From Cyclobacteriaceae bacterium (lineage in GTDB: Bacteria; Bacteroidota; Bacteroidia; Cytophagales; Cyclobacteriaceae): a DNA stretch of 64,000 bases. The position numbers were made by a program, and so were the translations under genes. Location: positions 248,001 to 312,000 of the forward strand of contig JANQOR010000041.1 of the NCBI GenBank assembly GCA_028285685.1, given 5' to 3'. Below the pieces are notes generated by a model. The model made no database searches and was not told the origin of the DNA. It worked only from the letters and a program-made list of their open reading frames with translations. Of the stretch, positions 44,101-50,547 are shown piece by piece (within the stretch, counting starts at the first letter, position 1; each line of letters begins with the position of its first letter).

Positions 44101-44676
44101 GCATTTGATGAGATTAAGGAACGCCATACGTTCATCTCAGAGCAAAAAGAGGATTTACTTAAAGCAAAGGACTCGTTACTCACCACTATCAGCGAAATTG
44201 ATGAGGTGGCCAGGGAGACGTTCATGGAGGCCTTTGACAAGATCAAGTACAATTTCATCAACGTATTTCGCACATTATTTACGGAAGAAGATGATTGTGA
44301 CCTTACACTCTCTGACCCCGACAATCCCTTAGAAAGTGCGATAGAGATCATTGCCAAGCCAAAAGGGAAAAAACCATTAACAATAAATCAACTTTCAGGT
44401 GGGGAGAAGACGCTAACAGCGACCTCCCTCCTCTTTTCAATTTATTTATTAAAACCAGCTCCGTTTTGTATTTTCGATGAGGTTGATGCCCCACTCGACG
44501 ATGCGAACATTGACAAGTTTAATGATATCATCAGGAAGTTCTCAACGGACTCCCAGTTTATCATCGTAACTCATAACAAAAGAACCATGTCCAGTACAGA
44601 TGTGATTTATGGAGTTACGATGCAGGAACAAGGAGTTTCAAAGGTTGTTCCTGTTGATCTGAGAGAACTCGTGTAA
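41158..44676 (+). CDS. smc: Chromosome segregation protein SMC
   Basis: A 1172-residue structural-maintenance-of-chromosomes ATPase that compacts and separates the chromosome with ScpA/B. The N-terminal head has Walker A GPNGCGKSN near 33; two long coiled coils flank a hinge (about 520-650). The C-terminal head has the ABC signature LSGGEKTLTA near 1080 and Walker B with the D-loop, FDEVDAPLDDAN near 1108. Length and architecture are canonical. Most long ORFs on its opposite strand are shadows. Confidence 0.97.
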   Translation: MQLTKLELKGFKSFADRVVINFDEGITGIVGPNGCGKSNVVDSIRWVLGEQKTRVLRSDKMESVIFNGTKNRKQTQMAEVSLTFNNTKNLLPTEYAQITITRRYYRSGDSEYMLNGVTCRLKDITNLFLDTGIASNSYAIIELKMVDDLLNDKDNSRRSLFEEAAGISKFKIRKKETLKKLEDTDADLDRVEDLLFEIDKNLRSLERQATQAKKYYEVKEEYKNSSIALAKKAMTNQQESHDAIQKEIEEENDKRLALNTLVNEKESAIEKAKSDLINKEKLLSSRQKTLNEHVSKIRQYESDKKIKNERQNFLHDKIETLKEQIETDKQSNERTSVSLEGLQRELAEAEAEFQSVSQSVEALKEDYEKQKGLTSEAVEKLENLNRYFSEKREHNFQINKEIEIKDIQLKSMMSELSKTSEDSTSQSANIEEFQRKLAEIEKEKLSRTAEFDKLKKEEERLIDKILKQEQNITVAKDELSKVNRNLDAKQNEFSLTKSLVDNLEGFPEAIKFLKKQPRFKSTPLLSDIISCPEEYRVTIENFLEPLMNYYVVDSYTEALDAVKILSDSAIGKANFFILDQLKTFTEGETKFVDAEPAMNLVEFDPRYKNLIRFLLSNVFIFDGELPDSKEDIILLDKDGKLTKRQFSVSGGSVGLFEGKRIGRAKNLEKLDTEIKQLVKDQVKGEKEVVNLQEELSKLKASSKSDQVESLKEELTRINETYISIQTKQDQFTELLSTNKNRREDIHQQVLELEKALEKLRPEAEKEQSELEEMESKVSAHREEATTLQDLLDSKSVVFNEQNVIYHQKQNKINSYQQEIGYKKEAFDNSKLRIERNKEDLESTTHNLNELVKKSTENDDELVGMYDEKESLEAGVNEAEKAYYEGRALIDEEEKNLRETQRQREGIDHALMEWQNKLNEAKIGLNSVKDRLSVEFNIELEKVTDEQVAPYRKNSEEDLRHKVEKLRNRIENMGPINPMAMEAFDEIKERHTFISEQKEDLLKAKDSLLTTISEIDEVARETFMEAFDKIKYNFINVFRTLFTEEDDCDLTLSDPDNPLESAIEIIAKPKGKKPLTINQLSGGEKTLTATSLLFSIYLLKPAPFCIFDEVDAPLDDANIDKFNDIIRKFSTDSQFIIVTHNKRTMSSTDVIYGVTMQEQGVSKVVPVDLRELV

Positions 44677-44687
44677 CTGGTTCAAAA

Positions 44688-45596
44688 GTGAGATTTAAAC
44701 ATATCATCATAGCTACCATTCTCCTGGGAGGATGTACTACTCAGGAAGGTAGTTCCGACTCTGAGGGCTCAGCTGAGAACACACCAGCTTTTCTTTCATC
44801 CTTTGACTACCAGCCAGAGTCACCAACTGATGGGAAATTATTGGGCATTATCGAGTTAGGCTATTCAGGGTTCAACTCGTTCATCGTTAGTATAGATAAC
44901 GAAGATCGTTGGGCATTGGAGAAAGCTATTTATGACGAAAGCAAGGTCGGTGATGGAAAAGTCACTTTTGATCATGTGATTTCGAAAATCAAAGAGTTCA
45001 GAACCGAGATGATTGAATTTGGTGTGAATGAAAATGATATCAACCTGGTAGCGAGTTCCAGTGCGCTGAGAGATCAGAAGGTGGTGGAAATAGCTGAAAA
45101 GCTAAGAGGCTTAGACATTGGGCTGATCACCATTGACGCAACGCAGGAAGGCAGGTATGCATTTCTTGCAACTGTTCCGAAAGAGTTTCAAAAATCTTCT
45201 TTCATGGTTGACATTGGTTCGGGCAATACGAAGATCTCCTGGTTTGAAGGCACAGAAATCAGGTCTATAGAGACGGTTGGATCTCGCTATTTTGAATCAG
45301 GTGTGAGTGATCAACAAGCAAGAATTGGGATCAAGGAAGCATTAGCCACAGTTCCTCCGGAGAACAAAAACATCTGTTTTATGGTTGGAGGTCTACCGCA
45401 TCTGTTGGCCAACTCCACAGACAATCGTAACTCCCGTTACACAATTCTTGAACCACCAGAAGAGTACACCTTTAGCGAACGACCCGAGCAGGCCGGATTG
45501 AATCTGTACGATGCTCTCTGGCAGGAAGCTACCATCGCGTATGTTTTTGATTGGGACTCTAACTTCTCGATCGGCGTGCTCATGAACGTAAATTAA
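44688..45596 (+). CDS. Lipoprotein with Ppx/GppA-like phosphatase fold
   Basis: A 302-residue protein (GTG start) with lipoprotein signal (ATILLGGC, Cys 16) followed by an actin-like ATPase-fold domain resembling exopolyphosphatase/pppGpp phosphatase. GIIELGYSGFNSF is a diverged phosphate-1 loop, VASSSALRDQ near 123 matches the GppA ATSALR region, TQEGRYAF near 150 could supply the catalytic Glu, and MVDIGSGNTK near 173 is the phosphate-2 loop. It is shorter than Ppx and lacks the HD domain. Its position outside the cytoplasm is odd for a nucleotide phosphatase. It follows smc by 11 bp and ends at a terminator. Confidence 0.7.
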   Translation: MRFKHIIIATILLGGCTTQEGSSDSEGSAENTPAFLSSFDYQPESPTDGKLLGIIELGYSGFNSFIVSIDNEDRWALEKAIYDESKVGDGKVTFDHVISKIKEFRTEMIEFGVNENDINLVASSSALRDQKVVEIAEKLRGLDIGLITIDATQEGRYAFLATVPKEFQKSSFMVDIGSGNTKISWFEGTEIRSIETVGSRYFESGVSDQQARIGIKEALATVPPENKNICFMVGGLPHLLANSTDNRNSRYTILEPPEEYTFSERPEQAGLNLYDALWQEATIAYVFDWDSNFSIGVLMNVN

Positions 45597-45597
45597 A

Positions 45598-45625
45598 AAA
45601 GGCTGTGAGTTAAACACAGCCTTCT
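45598..45625 (+). terminator. Intrinsic terminator after the Ppx-like lipoprotein gene
   Basis: GGCTGTG (45601-45607), an AGTTAAA loop, CACAGCC (45615-45621), followed by TTCTATA. On the opposite strand the stem is followed by TTTTTT, so it may also serve the convergent Asp/Phe gene. Confidence 0.75.
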
Positions 45626-45648
45626 ATAATCGCTCAACAATTACTTAA

Positions 45649-46176
45649 TCAGTTATCCCTTTTGTATCGTTTTGACGAGTTTTTGGCCTTTTCCACAGCC
45701 CGCTTGACTCTGACCTTAACGTCCTCATCTAAATCCTGGATCCGAATGACAATGTTATCATCATCAAAGTCAAAATCGCGGTCAAAATCAAAATCTGTGT
45801 CTATACCTATATCAAAATCAAAATCGTAATCAAAATCATAGTCGTTATCTAGATCGAAATCAAAGTCAAAGTCGAAATCGTCATCAAAATCAAAGTCGAA
45901 ATCGAAATCAAAGTCAAAATCTCCAACTGCGTCTAAATTTTCAAGTGCCGAAAGTGATGAAAGGCTGGACAATGAGGACAAACTCGAAAGTCCCTCCAAC
46001 CCTTCCAGGCCTTCAAGGGCACTCATCACAGCTCCATTTACAATAATTGTGATATCATCTTCCATCGATCCGCCTCCAATCTTTCTTAGCCCTTCTCTTC
46101 TATCTTTCGAACTCTGACTGAAAGCCGACAAGCAGACGACACTAAATAGTAATGAAAGTATGGTTAGTTTTTTCAT
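45649..46176 (-). CDS. Secreted Asp-Phe dipeptide-repeat protein
   Basis: A 175-residue protein with signal peptide (MKKLTILSLLFSVVCLSAFSQ, start chosen at 46176). Residues about 52-85 are a Gly/Leu/Ser repeat (EGLEGLEGL, then SSL units). Residues about 86-140 alternate Asp with Phe or Tyr almost without break, and the last 35 residues are mixed and then basic (KAKNSSKRYKRDN). The sequence is of low complexity and belongs to no family I know. The acidic-aromatic tract could bind cations or phase-separate, but this is speculation. An internal repeat tract like this tends to vary in length between strains. Confidence 0.72.
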   Translation of the reverse strand: MKKLTILSLLFSVVCLSAFSQSSKDRREGLRKIGGGSMEDDITIIVNGAVMSALEGLEGLEGLSSLSSLSSLSSLSALENLDAVGDFDFDFDFDFDFDDDFDFDFDFDLDNDYDFDYDFDFDIGIDTDFDFDRDFDFDDDNIVIRIQDLDEDVKVRVKRAVEKAKNSSKRYKRDN

Positions 46177-46323
46177 GTCTTGAGTATTGTTTAAATAGAT
46201 ACCTGCCAAATTGGAAAAGGTTACAATACTAAGGATAACTGCGCACCAGATAAAGTTGCAATTTCAAGAAAGTTTCTTACCTATTAGGACTAAGAAAAAG
46301 ATTGGAACAGCCTATCAATCTGT

Positions 46324-46512
46324 TCAAGACTTGCGTTTTGTCCACTGGGTCTGGACTTTGCTTTTTACCTTCACAACCCCACTTATAGACACATAGCGAC
46401 GGTTTTCAGGACATCTCAGGTTTTCTTCTGCCAACTCAACCAGAACTTTAGAAAGCTGTTTTTTATCAATTGTATTCATTGCTTCTTCACTTGCATCTTT
46501 TTGCTCTTCCAT
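46324..46512 (-). CDS. Possible small protein (62 aa)
   Basis: A 62-residue reading frame: MEEQKDASEEAMNTIDKKQL, then LVELAEENLRCPENRRYVS and a basic end. The amino acid composition looks protein-like. Just upstream on the minus strand lies TTG, 19 bp, TGAATTTG, close to a Bacteroidota promoter and ending 5 nt from the ATG. No homologue is recognised, so the call is tentative. The plus-strand frame over the same region looks less protein-like. Confidence 0.4.
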   Translation of the reverse strand: MEEQKDASEEAMNTIDKKQLSKVLVELAEENLRCPENRRYVSISGVVKVKSKVQTQWTKRKS

Positions 46513-46615
46513 CCGGCCAAATTCATTTAAGGCCTGTCAAATGTCAATACCCATTTTTGGGTAATTTCCATGGAATCGATATTTCTAACGCGAATTAAGT
46601 GAAATAGATATCCTT

Positions 46616-46649
46616 AAAAGACAATTTTTTCTACAAAAAAGACAATTTT
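46616..46649. repeat. Direct repeat AAAAGACAATTTT, two copies
   Basis: AAAAGACAATTTT occurs at 46616-46628 and 46637-46649, a 21-bp period or two helical turns. The region is otherwise non-coding (46513-46721), between the small minus-strand ORF and the UDG-family gene. It may be a binding site for a dimeric regulator. Confidence 0.4.
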
Positions 46650-46672
46650 AGATAACAACCAAAATATGATCG

Positions 46673-46684
46673 ATCAACGTTGAT
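46673..46684. repeat. 12-bp perfect palindrome
   Basis: ATCAACGTTGAT is its own reverse complement. The flanks ACCAAAA and TTTTGGT extend the symmetry loosely. It lies 38 bp after the stop of the UDG-family gene (minus strand) and could be an operator or part of a weak terminator. Confidence 0.35.
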
Positions 46685-46721
46685 TTTTTGGTGAGCAACA
46701 GAGTTGGCTCTAATGAGCATT

Positions 46722-47288
46722 TTAGAGTTGCTTCACTTTTTCCTTAAGATACGGCAACACCTCTTTTCCAAACCACTCATTCCTTTTCATCCAAATTCGA
46801 TTGCGCGGCGAGGGATGTGGCAGAGGCAGAAATTTCGGAGTGAAGTCTAGATAAGATCTCACCGTTTCCGTCAAATTAGTTTTAAATCGGTTTTGCAGAT
46901 AGTATTTCTGCGCATACTGTCCGACCAATAGTGTCAATTTCACTCCCTTTAGAGCTTCCAACAATTTTAAATGCCAATTCGGGGCGCATTCAGGTCTGGG
47001 CGGAAGGTCGCCAGACTTACCAGTTCCTGGATAGCAAAAACCCATAGGCATGAGTGCCACCTGATTAGCATCATAAAAAGTCCGCTTGTCCATATCCAGC
47101 CAATCCCGTAGCTGATCGCCACTTGGATCATTCCAAGGAATGCCACTTTCATGCACCCTTCTTCCTGGCGCTTGACCGATGATCAGTAAGCTAGATTGTT
47201 CAGTACCGGCAACGATGGGGTTGGGTCCTTCAGGCAAGAACTCAGCACAAATCGTACAGCTCCTTATTTCCTGAAGAAGTTTATCCAT
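46722..47288 (-). CDS. Uracil-DNA glycosylase superfamily protein
   Basis: A 188-residue protein of the UDG superfamily (family 4/5-like or UdgX-like rather than Ung). LLIIGQAPGRRVHESGIPW near 34-52 is the motif 1 region, PRPECAPNWHLKLLEALK follows near 97, LLVGQYAQKYYL near 120 and the motif 2 LPHPSPRN near 155 are all in place. Whether it is an active glycosylase is uncertain. It sits 2 bp after the desaturase stop, so the two may be cotranscribed. Confidence 0.82.
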   Translation of the reverse strand: MDKLLQEIRSCTICAEFLPEGPNPIVAGTEQSSLLIIGQAPGRRVHESGIPWNDPSGDQLRDWLDMDKRTFYDANQVALMPMGFCYPGTGKSGDLPPRPECAPNWHLKLLEALKGVKLTLLVGQYAQKYYLQNRFKTNLTETVRSYLDFTPKFLPLPHPSPRNRIWMKRNEWFGKEVLPYLKEKVKQL

Positions 47289-47290
47289 AC

Positions 47291-48394
47291 CTATCTGCCT
47301 AATGCATACAGCATTTTGCCATGTGAGATCAGGGCAGATATGAAAGTGGGATATGAGTTATATGGAATATTGTACTCCTTAGCTGTCGACTTCACTATTT
47401 TGGCGATTTTTCTGTAGTGGACGTGACAGATATTTGGAAACAGATGATGTTCAATCTGGTAGTTAAGACCGCCCACGTACCATGATAATAACCTGTTCTT
47501 TTGCGCAAAATTGCAAGTTGTTTTCAGCTGATGGACAGCCCAGTTTTCCTCAATAGTATCCTTAGAAGTTGGATCCTCAAAGGTGTTTCCCTCAATGACA
47601 TGCGCAGGCTGAAAGATTATGGCCAACACAAAACCTGCAACATAGTGCATTAGGAAAAAGCCAAGAATAATGTGGCCCCATGGCAAAGAGGTGAACAATA
47701 TCGGAATAGCCAGCATGTAAGAATAGTAAAAGATCTTTGTCAGAATCAACCACACCCAAGCCAGAGTGTTGCTTTTAACTTGAGTTTTGACAAGACCTTC
47801 TTTCGTGTATCCGGAGAGCTGCAAAAAGTCCTTAACCACAATCCAACTCATAGTCATAAGCCCGTACAAAAACCAGGCGTAGATGTACTGCCATTTGTGA
47901 TACGGCTTTTTTTCCGAATGGGGATTGAAACGAAGTATACCACCTTTTGGTGAAATATCTTCATCCATTCCAGATACATTCGTGTAGGTGTGGTGTTTTA
48001 CGTTGTGCTGGATCTTCCAGTTGGTCGCATTTCCGCCAACAATGTTTAAAGAGTATCCAAACAGTTTATTGACCCACTTCTTTTTTGAATAAGCTCCATG
48101 ATTGGCATCATGCATAATCGAAAGACCTATACCGGCCTTTCCAAAACCCATCAAGATAGCCATTAAATAAAACAACCAAACACTTTCGACTATGCCGAAT
48201 ACGTACATGAAGTATGGAACAAAGTACAGGCAAAACATAAAAATGGATTTAAAAACCATTTCTGCATTGCCATACCGTCCAAACTTATTAGTCTTAAAGT
48301 ATTGATTTACGCGCTGATTTAACGTCTTATTGAACTCTTCATGAAGATTGTTCTTAAATCGTAAAACCTTGCGGTTCACAGCTTCTATAGCCAT
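47291..48394 (-). CDS. Fatty-acid desaturase
   Basis: A 367-residue integral-membrane di-iron desaturase of the acyl-CoA/acyl-lipid (delta-type) group. The three His boxes are HDANHGAY, HNVKHHTYTN and QIEHHLFPNI; the Gln in the third marks front-end-like enzymes. No cytochrome b5 domain is fused, so an external donor is needed. It likely adjusts membrane fluidity, for example in the cold. Membrane segments occur at about 45-85 and 190-250. Confidence 0.92.
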   Translation of the reverse strand: MAIEAVNRKVLRFKNNLHEEFNKTLNQRVNQYFKTNKFGRYGNAEMVFKSIFMFCLYFVPYFMYVFGIVESVWLFYLMAILMGFGKAGIGLSIMHDANHGAYSKKKWVNKLFGYSLNIVGGNATNWKIQHNVKHHTYTNVSGMDEDISPKGGILRFNPHSEKKPYHKWQYIYAWFLYGLMTMSWIVVKDFLQLSGYTKEGLVKTQVKSNTLAWVWLILTKIFYYSYMLAIPILFTSLPWGHIILGFFLMHYVAGFVLAIIFQPAHVIEGNTFEDPTSKDTIEENWAVHQLKTTCNFAQKNRLLSWYVGGLNYQIEHHLFPNICHVHYRKIAKIVKSTAKEYNIPYNSYPTFISALISHGKMLYALGR

Positions 48395-48443
48395 AGTTTC
48401 TTAGGTTGGTTGAATTTTTAAGCGGTAGCCATTAGTTAAATCC

Positions 48444-48451
48444 CAAAGATA
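48444..48451 (-). promoter_or_regulatory. Promoter of the desaturase gene
   Basis: On the minus strand TATCTTTG matches TAnnTTTG and a TTGG lies about 17 bp upstream of it. The predicted leader is about 45-50 nt long before the ATG at 48394. Confidence 0.5.
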
Positions 48452-48497
48452 ATCCCGCTGTTCTAGACCAACACCATAATCATCCTTTTATCTGTGA

Positions 48498-49256
48498 TTA
48501 CCTGTCAAGCCAGTTCTTAAAGTCGCCAACCCGTTCTCGGGCGACAATAATCTGTTCTTCCTCAAAATGAGGAACAACAATTTCAAGCCTTGAATTTGAA
48601 AACGCAATAATGTCTTTGATGAAACTGAGGTTGACAATGAACTTTCGGCTAATCCGAAAAAAATGATCTGCATTGAGCAACTCCTCGATCTTTTCGAGAG
48701 AATAATCCACTAAAAATTTCCGCGCATCCTTAGTAAAAAGGTAAGTTGCCTTGTCCTGACTATAGATCAACGCGATATCTACAGTCTCCACGGTCTTTAA
48801 GTGCTCCCCTATTTTGACCACAAATCGTTCCTTCCCTTTTGGTTGCAGTGTCTTGATCAAGTCGGTAATCTGGGCAGAAGGATCAATTTCAAGTTGATGC
48901 TCCCTGCTGTAGCCTTCGAACTTCTCAATGGCCATTGTAAGCTCGGCCTTGTCTATTGGCTTTAGGAGATAATCAACACTGTTTGTCTTAAATGCCCTAA
49001 TGGCATACTCATCGTAGGCTGTAGTGAAAATTATCGGGGCCTTTACTTTTATCTGATCGAAAATATCGAAAGAGTTTCCATCAGCAAGTTGAATATCCAT
49101 AAGGATCAAATCGTATTGAAGTGCAGGAAGAGAAATAGTCGCACTTTCTACTGAGTCAAATTTTGCCATGAAAATATAGTCAGGCCGGATGATGACCATC
49201 AATTCTCGCAAACGTTTAGAAGCTAATTGTTCGTCTTCGATAATTATATACTTCAT
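48498..49256 (-). CDS. LytTR-family response regulator
   Basis: A 252-residue response regulator: receiver domain (about 1-120) with the phosphoacceptor Asp near 54 in LILMDIQLADG, a KPIDK segment near 100, and a C-terminal LytTR DNA-binding domain (about 150-250). Its start overlaps the kinase gene by 4 nt, so the two are a cognate pair. Targets are not evident. Confidence 0.93.
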   Translation of the reverse strand: MKYIIIEDEQLASKRLRELMVIIRPDYIFMAKFDSVESATISLPALQYDLILMDIQLADGNSFDIFDQIKVKAPIIFTTAYDEYAIRAFKTNSVDYLLKPIDKAELTMAIEKFEGYSREHQLEIDPSAQITDLIKTLQPKGKERFVVKIGEHLKTVETVDIALIYSQDKATYLFTKDARKFLVDYSLEKIEELLNADHFFRISRKFIVNLSFIKDIIAFSNSRLEIVVPHFEEEQIIVARERVGDFKNWLDR

Positions 49257-50296
49257 TTTTCAAGGTATAAAATGGGAACTTTTACCAGAAAATCAACACC
49301 ATCGTTTTCAACACCAATTTGCTTTTTGGTGAGATATTGATACCTCGCCTTTAAATTATTTAGTCCGATCCCGGTTGAATCTTTATCCAACTTCTCCTTA
49401 ATGTTGTTTTTTACATAACAATAGTCATCAGCTATTTTCACATCTATCGTCAACGGATACCGCTCACTTACCACGTTATGTTTGATAGCATTTTCGACCA
49501 GGATTTGAAGGGCTAGCGGAGGCAAAAAACCTTCTTGCTGCTCGTTTGACAGTGTTATTTTTAGGTTATCACCAAAACGGATTTGTTGAAGAAAAATAAA
49601 ATTATTCATGAATCCAATCTCATCTTCTAAAGGAACAAGTTCCTCGTCTTTCTTGTCCAGGACGTATCTATAAACCTGCGAAAGTCTTCTAATGAATTCA
49701 ACTGCTTTTGCCTGATCGTCATAAACCAGGGAAGTCAAGGCATTAAGCGAATTGAATAGAAAGTGCGGATTTACCTGGTTCTTTAAACTTTGGTATTGAG
49801 TAGAAACCTGTTCTGTTTTTAGCTTCTCCATGTCGACTGAAAGTTGCCTCCATTCCAGGAGAAAGGCACGTCCGTGCATAAAGGCGTTGATACTAAGCGT
49901 AACTAAAATGGCACCTACAAGAGGAGCTCCATTTAACTCCTCAAAGGATTCAGATGGTGTTAGTCCAAAGACAATTACATCATATGCAAAATCCAGGAAA
50001 AAGACGACAATGGAGGTATAAATGACGATTGAGAGTGCACTCAACAAGAAGCGACGAAGAGGATACTCAAGCCAGGTATAAACAGCATCAAGTACAGCAA
50101 CGATCGCTTCACTTCCTTTCCACAAGAACAACCAGGTAAAGCCACTATAAGTGAAATTCAGAGTAATTCTGTAGAGGTCCTCCCAACAACCTTCGCACCA
50201 GACCACTGAATTTAATGTTCCGCCAAACAAAAAGATCAAAAACGATTCAATTGCTTCGCGTTTCCAGTTGAATACAAACGTAAATTTCTTGGACAT
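49253..50296 (-). CDS. LytS-like sensor histidine kinase
   Basis: A 347-residue histidine kinase with several membrane segments in the first 150 residues and a His_kinase (PF06580-type) domain. The phosphorylated His is in NQVNPHFLFNSLNALTS near 185, and the ATP-binding N box is LQILVENAIKHNV near 275. ATG 50296 is used as start; a TTG one codon up is less likely. The signal is unknown. It forms an operon with the LytTR regulator. Confidence 0.92.
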   Translation of the reverse strand: MSKKFTFVFNWKREAIESFLIFLFGGTLNSVVWCEGCWEDLYRITLNFTYSGFTWLFLWKGSEAIVAVLDAVYTWLEYPLRRFLLSALSIVIYTSIVVFFLDFAYDVIVFGLTPSESFEELNGAPLVGAILVTLSINAFMHGRAFLLEWRQLSVDMEKLKTEQVSTQYQSLKNQVNPHFLFNSLNALTSLVYDDQAKAVEFIRRLSQVYRYVLDKKDEELVPLEDEIGFMNNFIFLQQIRFGDNLKITLSNEQQEGFLPPLALQILVENAIKHNVVSERYPLTIDVKIADDYCYVKNNIKEKLDKDSTGIGLNNLKARYQYLTKKQIGVENDGVDFLVKVPILYLEK

Positions 50297-50453
50297 CAAG
50301 CTTTAATTTAGATGATCAACACAAACATCACCGATAAGGCTGTGGTTTCATTCTCAAAATTGCCGAATTGTCAAAATTCCATTCCGAACTGTAATATAGA
50401 TCGGGATCCGGAATAACAAACAGGGAGTTTTGTCGTATAAGAAAATATCAAAT

Positions 50454-50512
50454 TTGTTATGCATGCAGAGTATATTTTTATCTATATTTGTTATGCATGC
50501 AGAGTATATTAG
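50454..50512. repeat. Two exact 25-bp direct repeats before the acyl-CoA dehydrogenase gene
   Basis: The 25 bp at 50454-50478 are repeated exactly at 50488-50512 (34-bp period); each copy has the palindrome TGCATGCA. The second copy includes the end of TATATTTG (50485-50492), which fits the -7 consensus. The repeats may form a paired operator. The remaining part of the 248-bp gap shows nothing else. Confidence 0.65.
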
Positions 50513-50547
50513 TTGAATTTAAGCATTAATTAAACATTCGAAACAAT

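Noticed and set aside
41568-44357. Several long ORFs on the minus strand across smc
   Set aside because: They are shadows of a clear SMC gene; Ser/Leu-rich translations without any domain.
46211-46396. 61-codon plus-strand frame opposite the small minus-strand ORF
   Set aside because: Translation is less protein-like and no promoter or Shine-Dalgarno is seen; the minus frame is preferred, weakly.
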